Below are positions 56,450 to 64,000 of a stretch of 64,000 nucleotides of DNA, in pieces. Both the position numbers and the translations under genes were made by a program. The notes under the pieces are model-generated. The model was not told where the DNA came from, did not search any database, and saw only the letters and a program-made list of their open reading frames with translations. The first letter of the stretch is position 1; every line of letters starts with the position of its first letter. The stretch comes from Thioalkalicoccus limnaeus (lineage in GTDB: Bacteria > Pseudomonadota > Gammaproteobacteria > Chromatiales > Chromatiaceae): NCBI RefSeq assembly GCF_041197575.1, contig NZ_JBDKXB010000006.1, positions 98,564-162,563 of the forward strand, given 5' to 3'.

Positions 56450-58192
56450 ATGACCCTCGTCAGCGTCTGGGCACCGAATGCAAAGCAGGTCGTGCTCGAC
56501 TGCGCCGGAACCCAAAGGCCAATGGCACGGCGGGACGGCGGCTGGTGGAGGCTCGAGGCCGACCACCTGGTGCACGGTGTCGATTATGGCTTTCGCGTCG
56601 ATGGCGACGGCCCCTTCCCCGACCCGCGCTCGGCGTGGCAACCCTTCGGTGTGCATGGGCCTTCGCGCTGGGTCGACCACGAGACCTTCGCATGGCGCGA
56701 CGCGGCGTGGCGCGCACCACCGCTTTCCGCCGCTGTCATCGGGGAACTCCACGTCGGCACCTTCACCCCCGAGGGCACCTTCGATGCGGTGATCGGCAAA
56801 CTCGATCATCTCGTCGAATTGGGGCTTACGCATCTAGAACTGATGCCGGTGCAGGAATTTCCCGGTGAGCGAGGCTGGGGCTACGACGGGGTCGACCTGT
56901 TCGCACCCCATCACGCCTATGGCGGACCGGACGGGCTGAAACGCCTGGTCGATGCCTGTCACCGCCGCGGGCTCGCCATGCTGCTCGACGTCGTCTACAA
57001 CCACCTCGGGCCCGATGGCAATTACCTCGGCCGCTTCGGCCCCTACTTCACGGACGCCTACAGCACGCCCTGGGGCGACGCCGTGAATCTGGACCGGGCC
57101 CACAGCGACGAGGTCCGGCGCTTCGTCATCGACAATGCGCTGATGTGGCTGCGCGACTACCACTTCGACGGGCTGCGCATCGATGCGGTCCACGCCATCG
57201 TCGACACCTCCGCCGTGCATCTGCTCGAGGCCCTGTCCGGCGAGGTCCGGCGGCTGGAAAGCCGAATCGGGCGGCACCTGGCGCTGATCGCCGAGAGCGA
57301 CCTCAATGATCCCCGTCTGATCCGCCCCGTGGAGAGCGGAGGGTACGGACTGGACGCTCTGTGGAACGAGGACTTCCACCATGCCCTGCACGCGGCACTG
57401 ACCGGTGAATCCGCTGGTTACTACGCCGATTTCGGAGAACTCGGACACCTCGCGAAGGTGCTGACCCGCGGATTCGTCCACGACGGCACCTACTCCCGTT
57501 TCCGGAAGCGCTCCTATGGACGTCCTGCCGCCGACGTGCCGGGCCGGTGTTTCGTCGGCTGCCTGCAAAACCACGATCAGGTCGGCAATCGGGCCGCTGG
57601 CGAGCGCAGCAGCCAGCTCCTTTCCCCGGGCTTGTTGAAGGTCGGAGCGGCCCTGGTCCTGACCTCACCATTCGTGCCGATGCTGTTCCAGGGCGAGGAA
57701 TGGGCCGCGACGAGCCCATTCCTGTACTTCACCGATCATCGCGACCCCGAGCTTGCCGCGGCGGTGCGCAACGGCCGGCGCGAGGAGTTCGCGGCCTTCG
57801 GCTGGGATCCAGAGACGATCCCGGACCCGCAGTCCGACGACAGCTTCGAGCGCTCCCGGCTCGACTGGGCCGAACCCGTGCAGCACCCCCATGCGGAGAT
57901 CCTCGACTGGCACCGGGCGCTGATCCGGTTGCGACGCCATCACCCGGCCTTTACCGACGACCGTCTCGATCGGCTCCGGGTCAGCGTCGACGAACAGCGA
58001 TGCTGCCTGACCCTGCGGCGCCCTGACCTGATCCTCGTCTGCAACCTCGGAAAGCAAAGACAAAAACTGCATCTTGCCGCAGACGCCGCGCACCTCGGCT
58101 TGCGGCTCGCCTCCACCCCCGGCATCGAGCTGCGGGACGCAGCCATCGGGCTACCCGGGGAATCCGTGGCGATCCTCGCCGAGATGGACTAG
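56450..58192 (+). CDS. treZ: Maltooligosyltrehalose trehalohydrolase TreZ
   Basis: A 580-residue GH13 enzyme that releases trehalose from the TreY product. SVWAPNAKQVVLDCAGTQRP is the N-terminal domain; ELMPVQEFPGERGWGYDGVD, LLDVVYNHLGPDGNYL, GLRIDAVHAIVD (nucleophile), LIAESDLNDPRLI (acid) and GCLQNHDQVGNRAAGER follow. GGAGGAGG lies about ten bases before the ATG. With glgX and treY it completes the TreX-TreY-TreZ pathway in one operon. Confidence 0.95.
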   Translation: MTLVSVWAPNAKQVVLDCAGTQRPMARRDGGWWRLEADHLVHGVDYGFRVDGDGPFPDPRSAWQPFGVHGPSRWVDHETFAWRDAAWRAPPLSAAVIGELHVGTFTPEGTFDAVIGKLDHLVELGLTHLELMPVQEFPGERGWGYDGVDLFAPHHAYGGPDGLKRLVDACHRRGLAMLLDVVYNHLGPDGNYLGRFGPYFTDAYSTPWGDAVNLDRAHSDEVRRFVIDNALMWLRDYHFDGLRIDAVHAIVDTSAVHLLEALSGEVRRLESRIGRHLALIAESDLNDPRLIRPVESGGYGLDALWNEDFHHALHAALTGESAGYYADFGELGHLAKVLTRGFVHDGTYSRFRKRSYGRPAADVPGRCFVGCLQNHDQVGNRAAGERSSQLLSPGLLKVGAALVLTSPFVPMLFQGEEWAATSPFLYFTDHRDPELAAAVRNGRREEFAAFGWDPETIPDPQSDDSFERSRLDWAEPVQHPHAEILDWHRALIRLRRHHPAFTDDRLDRLRVSVDEQRCCLTLRRPDLILVCNLGKQRQKLHLAADAAHLGLRLASTPGIELRDAAIGLPGESVAILAEMD

Positions 58193-58301
58193 CCACCGCT
58201 CCTGTACCATCCCCCCCGGATCCATTGCGCGACCGAGCCGCTCGCCCGAACCCTGCTAGACTTTGAACGAACGCGCGCCCCGGCACATTCCACGAGTCCC
58301 T

Positions 58302-59432
58302 ATGTTCGGTGAAACCTACAGCCTGTTTCGTGTACTAGGATTCGAGATACGCGCCAACGTCACCTGGCTCTTTCTCGCGTTGCTGGTCACCTGGTCGCTG
58401 GCCGAAGGTCTGTTCCCCTACGCCTATCCGGAACTGGCGCCGGCCACTTACTGGCTGATGGCCCTGACAGGCATGTTGGGGCTGTTCTTCTCATTGCTGT
58501 TTCACGAGCTCAGCCATTCCGTGGTGGCGCGCCGCTATGGGCTGCCCGTGCGGGGGATCACCCTGTTCCTGTTCGGCGGCGTGGCCGAGATACAGGCCGA
58601 ACCGAAGGAGCCGCGGGTCGAGTTCTGGATGGCGATCGCCGGCCCCATCGCGAGCCTGTTTCTCGCGGCTGTCTTCTATCTGCTCGCGGTGAGCCTGAAC
58701 GCGTTGGGTCTGCCGGAGCCTCTCGCTGGCGTGGCGGGCTATCTCGCGTTCATCAACCTGCTGCTGGCCGTCTTCAACATGGTGCCAGCGTTTCCGCTGG
58801 ACGGCGGGCGGGTGCTTCGAGCCGTTCTATGGAAACTGAAGGGGGACCTGCGCTGGGCGACGCGCTGGGCATCGCGCATGGGCCAGGCATTCGGGCTTCT
58901 GCTCGTCGCCCTCGGGCTCCTGAGCTTCGTGGCCGGCAACTTCATCGGCGGCATGTGGTGGCTCTTGATCGGCTTGTTTCTCCATGCCGCTGCCGGGGCC
59001 GGTTATCGGCAACTGATGATCCAACAGGCCCTGACCGGCCGACGCGTGCGCCGTTTCATGACCACCGACCCGGTCGCGGTGCCCGCCGAGACCAGCATCC
59101 GCGATTTCGTCGAGCATTACGTCTACCACCATGCCTTCGACCTGTTTCCGGTGGAGCGCAACGGACGGCTCGTCGGCCAGGCTGGTCTTCGCGAGGCCAA
59201 GCAGATTCCGAGGGAGGAGTGGGATGGCACGCGCATCGGCGACATCTGTCGTGACGTCGGTGACGACGCCCGCGTAGCAGCCGACGAGGACGCCAACGAG
59301 GCCCTCGAGCGTATGCGGCGTCACAAGGCCAGTCGTCTGATCGTGACCGAGGGTGAGCGCATCGTCGGGATCCTGGCACTGAAGGATCTGCTGCACTTCT
59401 TGCAGGTCCGTTCCGAATTGGAACAGAAATGA
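58302..59432 (+). CDS. Site-2-protease-type metalloprotease with CBS domains
   Basis: A 376-residue membrane protein starting MFGETYSLFRVLGFEIRANV. Zinc ligands are H68 and H72 with catalytic E69 (FHELSHSVVARRYG), and the second site is FPLDGGRVLRA. About six hydrophobic spans are followed by a pair of CBS domains from residue 255 (RFMTTDPVAVPAETSIRDFV, LERMRRHKASRLIVT). Such proteins cut substrates within the membrane, with CBS domains that may sense adenylates. A TTG at 58263 would add 13 residues, but the ATG at 58302 fits the family start. Confidence 0.9.
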   Translation: MFGETYSLFRVLGFEIRANVTWLFLALLVTWSLAEGLFPYAYPELAPATYWLMALTGMLGLFFSLLFHELSHSVVARRYGLPVRGITLFLFGGVAEIQAEPKEPRVEFWMAIAGPIASLFLAAVFYLLAVSLNALGLPEPLAGVAGYLAFINLLLAVFNMVPAFPLDGGRVLRAVLWKLKGDLRWATRWASRMGQAFGLLLVALGLLSFVAGNFIGGMWWLLIGLFLHAAAGAGYRQLMIQQALTGRRVRRFMTTDPVAVPAETSIRDFVEHYVYHHAFDLFPVERNGRLVGQAGLREAKQIPREEWDGTRIGDICRDVGDDARVAADEDANEALERMRRHKASRLIVTEGERIVGILALKDLLHFLQVRSELEQK

Positions 59433-59622
59433 CCGATGAGCGCATCCGGTCGCGGCCCGGCGGCGGTTCACCAGATGACGGAGGTCATCAACACACCGCG
59501 GCACCCGACGGACGCGAGCCGATGACAGCGGATCGGAGACAGACAAGCGCCCCGTAGCACCCCTGAATGGGCGGTCCACCGGAAGAAACGCCGCGGCCTG
59601 GAGCCGCCTGAGGGACCAGGCG

Positions 59623-60396
59623 TCAGTCCAAACCAGGGTCGAACGGCAAGCCCTCGCGCGTCAAAAGCTCGCAGAGCGCCGCGAAGGCCAGGTCGATCCC
59701 GTCGTGCCCCCGAAAACCGATTTGGACCGATGGCTCCGGGCCAAGGCGCGGCAGGCTGAACAGCTTGAGCTGCGGGCTCTCGGCGGCCAATTGCTCCATC
59801 ATCGGAATCAAGCGGCTTTCGGTGACACCCCGCACGAGCACAGATCGTTCCCGCAATGGCGGGGACCGCCCAGGATAGTCGCGCTCCAGCACGGCCTCGG
59901 CCATCGGCCAGGCCATCTCCGGAAAGCCTGGAAGAAAATAATGGCGACGCAGCACAAAACCCGGGATCTGGTTGTAAGGGTTCGCGATCAGATCGCTGCC
60001 GACGGGGAGATCCGCCATCCGAATGCGGTGCGGATACGCCTGCGCGCCGAAGCGCCCCTCGATCAACGCTGCCGCACCCTCGTGACGCGTGAGCGGCACG
60101 CCGGCGGCGGTCGCCGCCGCGCACCGCGTATGATCATCGGGGGTCGCACCGATGCCGCCACAGACGAAGACCGGATCGGCGCCGGCCATCGAATGCGCCA
60201 ACTGCTCGGAGAGAAGATCTGGCTCGTCGGGCAGGATCCAGCACCAGCGCAGGGCATGCCCGCGCTCGCTGAGACACTCGCGAAAATGCCGGAAGTGCCG
60301 GTCTTCGCGCGTGCCGACGAGCAACTCGTCGCCGATCAGGATCAACCCGAAGGCGACCGACGAGGCCACACCGCCGGCATCTCGATCGAGCGTCAC
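59623..60396 (-). CDS. CinA-type molybdopterin-binding-fold protein
   Basis: A 257-residue protein with the MoCF-binding fold found at the N-terminus of CinA. AFGLILIGDELLVGTREDRH, FVCGGIGATPDDHTRCAAA, NPYNQIPGFVLRRHYFLPGFP are the family motifs. The C-terminal CinA deamidase domain is absent, as in many stand-alone members of unknown role. Its start overlaps the end of the upstream peroxidase gene by four bases, so the two are co-translated. Confidence 0.85.
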   Translation of the reverse strand: MTLDRDAGGVASSVAFGLILIGDELLVGTREDRHFRHFRECLSERGHALRWCWILPDEPDLLSEQLAHSMAGADPVFVCGGIGATPDDHTRCAAATAAGVPLTRHEGAAALIEGRFGAQAYPHRIRMADLPVGSDLIANPYNQIPGFVLRRHYFLPGFPEMAWPMAEAVLERDYPGRSPPLRERSVLVRGVTESRLIPMMEQLAAESPQLKLFSLPRLGPEPSVQIGFRGHDGIDLAFAALCELLTREGLPFDPGLD

Positions 60397-60941
60397 AGAA
60401 GCCGCTCGATGGCGGCGGTAACGCGCTTGCTATCGGGTGCGATCATACTCGAATAGTGTTCGACGAGACGACCTTCACGATCGATCAGGTATTTGTAGAA
60501 ATTCCACTTCGGATAGGCGGCCCCGGCTTCGGCCAACCGCTGGAACAGCGGATGGGCCTCGCCCTTGCGCACCTGGACCTTCTCGAACATCGGAAACTCG
60601 ATCGAATAGGTCAATCGGCAGAACTCGGAGATTTCCTCTTCGGTGCCCGGTTCCTGATTCATGAAGTCGTTCGAGGGGAACCCCAGCACGACCAGCCCAC
60701 GGTCCCGGTAGGCCCGGTACAAGGCTTCGAGTCCTTCGTACTGAGGCGTGAAGCCACAGCGACTGGCCGTATTGACGATCAGGATCACCTGACCCTGATA
60801 GGCGTCGCACAGATGCACCGTCTCGTCCGACGCGAGCCGACGCATTTCGTGGTCGAGCAACGGCGCACAGGGACGCGTTTCGGCCGACGCGGCCGTGGCC
60901 ATCGCAGCCAGCGATAGGACCAAGAGCGGGTTCTTCATCAT
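60393..60941 (-). CDS. Periplasmic glutathione peroxidase-family protein
   Basis: A 182-residue thiol peroxidase with a signal peptide (NPLLVLSLAAMATAASA). The peroxidatic Cys is C62 in NTASRCGFTPQYEGLEALY, and the Trp/Asn of the catalytic set are in KWNFYKYL. The usual Gln of the FPxNQF motif is Asp here (GFPSNDFMNQEPG), a change seen in some bacterial members. It would reduce peroxides in the periplasm, probably with thioredoxin-like partners rather than glutathione. The start at 60941 has a GGAG six bases upstream. Confidence 0.9.
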   Translation of the reverse strand: MMKNPLLVLSLAAMATAASAETRPCAPLLDHEMRRLASDETVHLCDAYQGQVILIVNTASRCGFTPQYEGLEALYRAYRDRGLVVLGFPSNDFMNQEPGTEEEISEFCRLTYSIEFPMFEKVQVRKGEAHPLFQRLAEAGAAYPKWNFYKYLIDREGRLVEHYSSMIAPDSKRVTAAIERLL

Positions 60942-61105
60942 GGTTGCTCCGCGGGGTGGAAAGACGCACACTCGCCTGGCGACGGATCTGGGGATCCGCG
61001 GCAGTCGTTCCAATCGGGCGCCGCCCCGTCGCCTTTGAAAAGTCGAGCGTCGGCACCGATCTGCGACACTAATGGTTCTATGCGAAATCGATGAGGAAGG
61101 GGTTC

Positions 61106-61849
61106 ATGAGCGACTGGATCAAAGGCCGGGTGATCGCCAAGCGGCGCTGGAAGGAAGGGCTGTACAGCATGCAGTTCGAGGCCCCGATCGCCGACTTCAC
61201 GGCCGGACAGTTCATCAAAGTCGCCCTCGATATCGATGGGGACCGCGTCGGCCGACCCTATTCGCTCGTCAATCCGCCACATCAGAGGCCGCTCGAGATC
61301 TACTTCACCGAAATCCCGTCCGGGCCCCTGACGCCGCCGTTATCCCACCTGGACCCGGGCGCCAGCCTGTGGATCTCGGCGAAACCGAACGGCATCTTCA
61401 CGCTCGAGGGCGTGCGACCTGGACGCGAACTGTGGATGCTTGCGACGGGAACCGCCCTCGGTGTCTATCTGTCGATCTTGCGGACCGACGACCCCTGGGC
61501 CTTGTTCGAGCGCGTGATCCTCGTTCACGGCGTTCGTCAAGGCGACGATCTGACCTACGGCGAGACCCTCTCGCTGATCGCCGATGCCCAGCGCGAGCGC
61601 TTCACCTTCATCCCGGTCGTGAGTCGCGAGGCCCATCCGGCGGCGCTGCCCGGCCGGATCACAGACCGGATCGTCGCAGGCGACCTGGAACGGCGCGTCG
61701 GCGCCCCGATCGATCCGGCGCGCAGTCACGTGATGCTCTGCGGCAATTCCGAGATGATCAAAGAGGTCAAAGTCATCCTCGAGACGCGCGGGCTGACCCG
61801 ACACCGACGCCAAACCCCCGGTCACTACACGACCGAGCACTACCATTGA
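61106..61849 (+). CDS. fpr: Ferredoxin/flavodoxin-NADP+ reductase
   Basis: A 247-residue flavoenzyme. GRPYSLVNPP is the FAD-binding RxYS motif, LWMLATGTALGVYLSIL binds NADP, and ILVHGVRQGDDLTYGETL with MLCGNSEMIKEVK and the C-terminal TTEHYH agree with the bacterial Fpr subclass. It exchanges electrons between NADPH and ferredoxin or flavodoxin, often in oxidative-stress responses. AAGGGG lies six bases before the ATG at 61106; an ATG at 61091 is less well placed. A strong terminator follows 46 bp after the stop. Confidence 0.94.
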   Translation: MSDWIKGRVIAKRRWKEGLYSMQFEAPIADFTAGQFIKVALDIDGDRVGRPYSLVNPPHQRPLEIYFTEIPSGPLTPPLSHLDPGASLWISAKPNGIFTLEGVRPGRELWMLATGTALGVYLSILRTDDPWALFERVILVHGVRQGDDLTYGETLSLIADAQRERFTFIPVVSREAHPAALPGRITDRIVAGDLERRVGAPIDPARSHVMLCGNSEMIKEVKVILETRGLTRHRRQTPGHYTTEHYH

Positions 61850-61895
61850 TCCCGAGCCCGAATGGCGACTTGAGACTGGCGATCTTTCTTCAAAA

Positions 61896-61921
61896 AAAAC
61901 GGGGCCTTTCGGCCCCGTTTT
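61896..61921. terminator. Strong bidirectional intrinsic terminator
   Basis: AAAACGGGGCC, loop TTTC, GGCCCCGTTTT: an 11-bp stem flanked by an A-run on the left and a T-run on the right. It serves fpr on the plus strand and the RRM gene on the minus strand. Confidence 0.92.
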
Positions 61922-62008
61922 CGATCCCCTGCGATTGGGCAAGGGTCTTTGCGATCTAATCGACCGCCTTCCTACAGGGCCAATCGGCCCGGCAAAAGGG
62001 TCGATCGG

Positions 62009-62293
62009 TCAGTAACGACGGCCGCCGCCACCGCCGTATGATGGCCGGTCGCCTCTCGGCTTGGCCTGGTTCACGGTGATGTTCCGCCCCTTCATATCGC
62101 TGCCGTTCAGGGCCTTGATGGCCGCATCGGCCTGCGAGTTGTTCGCCATCTCGACGAAACCGAAGCCCTTCGACTGGCCAGTGAACTTGTCACTGATCAG
62201 ACTGGCCGACGAGACCTCGCCGAATTCGGAGAAGGCCGCGCGCAGATCATCGTCCGTGACGCTGTAGGGGAGATTACCGACATAGATATTCAT
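62009..62293 (-). CDS. RRM-domain RNA-binding protein
   Basis: A 94-residue protein with a single RNA recognition motif and a glycine-rich tail (RPSYGGGGGRRY). RNP2 is IYVGNL (3-8), RNP1 is KGFGFVEM (42-49), and LNGSDMKGRNITVNQAKPR closes the fold. Bacterial proteins of this shape are cold- or stress-inducible RNA chaperones. The gene stands alone, ends at the strong terminator, and has a hairpin about 80 bases upstream of its ATG. Confidence 0.95.
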   Translation of the reverse strand: MNIYVGNLPYSVTDDDLRAAFSEFGEVSSASLISDKFTGQSKGFGFVEMANNSQADAAIKALNGSDMKGRNITVNQAKPRGDRPSYGGGGGRRY

Positions 62294-62371
62294 GGTGTCA
62301 TTGCCTTTGGATTTCGTGCGTGGGACTGGGCACCATCGAAAAAAGACGCACGAAAGGCTCTTCGACAGCGG

Positions 62372-62393
62372 CGTTGCCGGGCATCCGGCAACG
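62372..62393 (-). repeat. Perfect 9-bp hairpin upstream of the RRM gene
   Basis: CGTTGCCGG, loop GCAT, CCGGCAACG. No T-run follows on either strand. It lies 79 bases before the RRM start, so it could be part of the mRNA leader or a protein-binding site. The rest of 62294-62579 shows nothing I can name. Confidence 0.5.
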
Positions 62394-62579
62394 AACGGGA
62401 GGCTAGGAATCGCGCGCAGAAATCCAAGGAATCGACACGGACCGGCTAGTTCATGGCAAGCCTAACACCTTCCAGCGCCGAATGCACGAGCCGGTGACAT
62501 TCCCGATGTCGAAAGCCGCTCTCATGCGCCCCATCCGTTCAGCGAGCCGGCATCGGCAGGGTTTCGATCTCCACACCCT

Positions 62580-63364
62580 TCAAGCCGGCTGACAGCGTGG
62601 GCACCAGTAGGTCCCGCGTTGGTCGGTGCCGAGCCGGGCATAGGCGATCGGCGTGGCGCAGACGAGGCAGGGGTGGCCGCGGCGGCGATAGACCCAGAGC
62701 CTGCTGCCGCGGTCGGCGGGGCGTGTGATCCGGCGTCCGCCGCCCAGGTTCGCGCGCAAGAGCCGGCCAGCACGCTGATACAGCGCGGCCAGGGCCTCGT
62801 CGTCGAGGCCCTCGACCGGCGTCAGCGGGTGGCGACGCTCGAGGAACAGGATCTCGGCCTTGTAGACGTTGCCGATCCCGGCGGCGATGCGCTGATCGAG
62901 CAGCAGGTCGACGAGCGGGGCCGCTCCGGCGAGGAGCTCGCGCGCCCGGCGGACGATCGCCGCAGCTCGGCCTCGTGATCGATCAGGTCCGGCCCGAGCC
63001 CGGCGGCCAGTTGCCGGTGGCGTAGCCCTTGATCGCGCAGTCGTTCGACCTCGCGCGGCCGGAAGCAGACATAGACCTGCCCATCGATCTCGAGCTCGAT
63101 CGCCGCCTCGCGCGCCGGCCGCTGCCAGGGCTCGTTTAGCCGGTATCGATGCCAGGACCCCCACATGCCGAGGTGGCAGCGCAACCATGTGCGATCGTCG
63201 AGCCCGATCAGCAGGTGCTTGCCGAGCGCCTGCACCAAGTCGATCCGACGCCCGGCCAGCGAGATCGGCTCGGCGAGCCGCACCAGGCCGGCGGTGATCG
63301 ACCGGCCCTGCCAGCGGGGTCGCAGATAGTCCGCGAGCTTGTGGACCGTATCCCCTTCCGGCAT
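62580..63364 (-). pseudogene. nei: Fpg/Nei-family DNA glycosylase (endonuclease VIII) with a frameshift
   Basis: The N-terminal frame from 63364 starts MPEGDTVHKLADYLRP, the family start in which Pro2 is the catalytic nucleophile and Glu3 the acid. It runs through LGKHLLIGLDDRTWLRCHLGMWG to LGPDLIDHEAE near 62975. The next frame then continues as AAIVRRARELLAG, LLLDQRIAAGIGNVYKAEILF and the zinc finger CLVCATPIAYARLGTDQRG with WCPRCQ to 62580. Adding one base near 62965-62972 (for example one G in CTGCGGCG) restores a single protein of about 260 residues. Its ATG overlaps the lhr stop by one base. Confidence 0.88.
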
Positions 63365-64000
63365 CAGCTGGCCCGCCGTTGGCCGATCTCGGCGGCCAGG
63401 CCACGATAGTCATCGATGAAACCACACTCGCGCATCGTCGCGTAGTGGACGGATTCGCGAGCCGGCTGTCCGTCGATCCGCTCGATGACCAGCGTGCGCC
63501 GGCGCGGTAAGCGATGCAGGGCCTCGAAGGCCGCCGCGAAGCTCCGATCATCGCCGCCGTTGACCGGGAAGGTCTGTAGTCGCCGGCCGCCGGGCCCGAG
63601 GTAGAGCATCGGCCGTCCGGCGACCGTGATGACCCAGGCCCCGGCCACGCGACGCGGCCGGGCGGTTTCGTCGCCGCTCGCCGGCCAGGGCCAGACTGCC
63701 CCCCAGGGATTGGCCGGATCCAGCGCCGCGAGCAGCACGACATCGGTTGCCAAGGCGTCCCGGTCCTCCCGCTCCGGGCGCGCCGCGCGCAGGCGCTCGA
63801 GCGCGCCGGGCAGCGCGAACTGGGCACCAGACAGGCCCTCGACGAAATAGCCGCGGCGCACGCGGCCGGCCTCTTCGAGCCCCTCGAGGACCGGATAGAG
63901 CGCGCCGAACCCGCCCGGGCAGTCCTCGGCCAGGGCCAGCTCGCGGCTGACCAGGCCGTAGCGTTCGAGCAACTGTTCAGCGCGTGCGAGCGCGCGTTCG
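63364..64000 (-). CDS. lhr: Lhr-type large DNA helicase, C-terminal part (partial)
   Basis: About 212 residues are visible, open to the right window edge. RYGLVSRELALAEDCPGGF, LYPVLEGLEEAGRVRRGYFVE, GLSGAQFALPGALERLR, GRPMLYLGPGGRRLQTFP and the final RECGFIDDYRGLAAE are typical of the C-terminal region of bacterial Lhr, a superfamily-2 helicase of about 1500 residues. The Lhr C-terminal domain has been reported to have DNA-glycosylase activity, and lhr beside nei is a known arrangement. The stop overlaps the nei ATG (TGATG-type junction), so the two repair genes are translationally coupled. Confidence 0.9.
   Translation of the reverse strand, partial: ERALARAEQLLERYGLVSRELALAEDCPGGFGALYPVLEGLEEAGRVRRGYFVEGLSGAQFALPGALERLRAARPEREDRDALATDVVLLAALDPANPWGAVWPWPASGDETARPRRVAGAWVITVAGRPMLYLGPGGRRLQTFPVNGGDDRSFAAAFEALHRLPRRRTLVIERIDGQPARESVHYATMRECGFIDDYRGLAAEIGQRRAS

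Overview
The window is GC-rich throughout and has the gene content of a gammaproteobacterium. The protein families look most like a purple sulfur bacterium or a relative (order Chromatiales). That assignment is an inference from familiarity with these families; no ribosomal RNA or photosynthesis gene lies in the window to settle it.

Layout. 1-1994 holds an arsenic-resistance operon read leftwards (arsD then arsA, cut by the window edge) with a clear promoter and a palindrome inside it. 2100-2600 is a graveyard of IS5-type and IS3-type transposase remnants, followed by one small membrane-protein gene. 3393-15969 is a complete-looking type I-E CRISPR-Cas locus in the canonical order cas3-casA-B-C-D-E-cas1-cas2-leader-array. 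The array has 65 repeats and 64 spacers at an exact 61-bp period, but cas3 carries an in-frame TAA stop between its two helicase lobes. A vapBC toxin-antitoxin pair with a perfect inverted-repeat operator follows directly. Next come a hemerythrin-methyltransferase fusion gene, an hsp20 gene with a CIRCE element over its promoter, a tRNA-Met, and the housekeeping genes rarA and lolA.

21974-29790 carries menaquinone synthesis: menF, menD, menB, menA, menC and a hotdog thioesterase that fits the DHNA-CoA hydrolase step. menE and a standard menH are absent, and a membrane-anchored alpha/beta hydrolase is divergent from the cluster. 29924-37125 is mixed: a polysaccharide flippase, a secreted cytochrome b5-like protein, pabB, moaE, an nfeD-slipin pair and a cold-shock protein.

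37298-58192 is a large alpha-glucan and osmotic-stress region. It includes glgB and glgC (divergent), malQ, a GH15 glucan hydrolase, glgX, treY and treZ. Set among them are fabI, a class I fructose-bisphosphate aldolase, an unrecognised 404-residue protein next to a frameshifted mscS, and a DASS-type permease with TrkA-C domains. Together these could make glycogen, debranch it to maltodextrins and convert those to trehalose, alongside a mechanosensitive channel for pressure release.

The right end (58302-64000) has a site-2-protease-like metalloprotease with CBS domains, a CinA-type protein, a periplasmic glutathione peroxidase, a ferredoxin-NADP reductase, an RRM RNA-binding protein, a frameshifted nei glycosylase, and the end of an lhr helicase gene. 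Three genes (cas3, mscS, nei) are interrupted. The latter two are single-base indels, which could be real or sequencing errors; the cas3 lesion is a clean nonsense codon.
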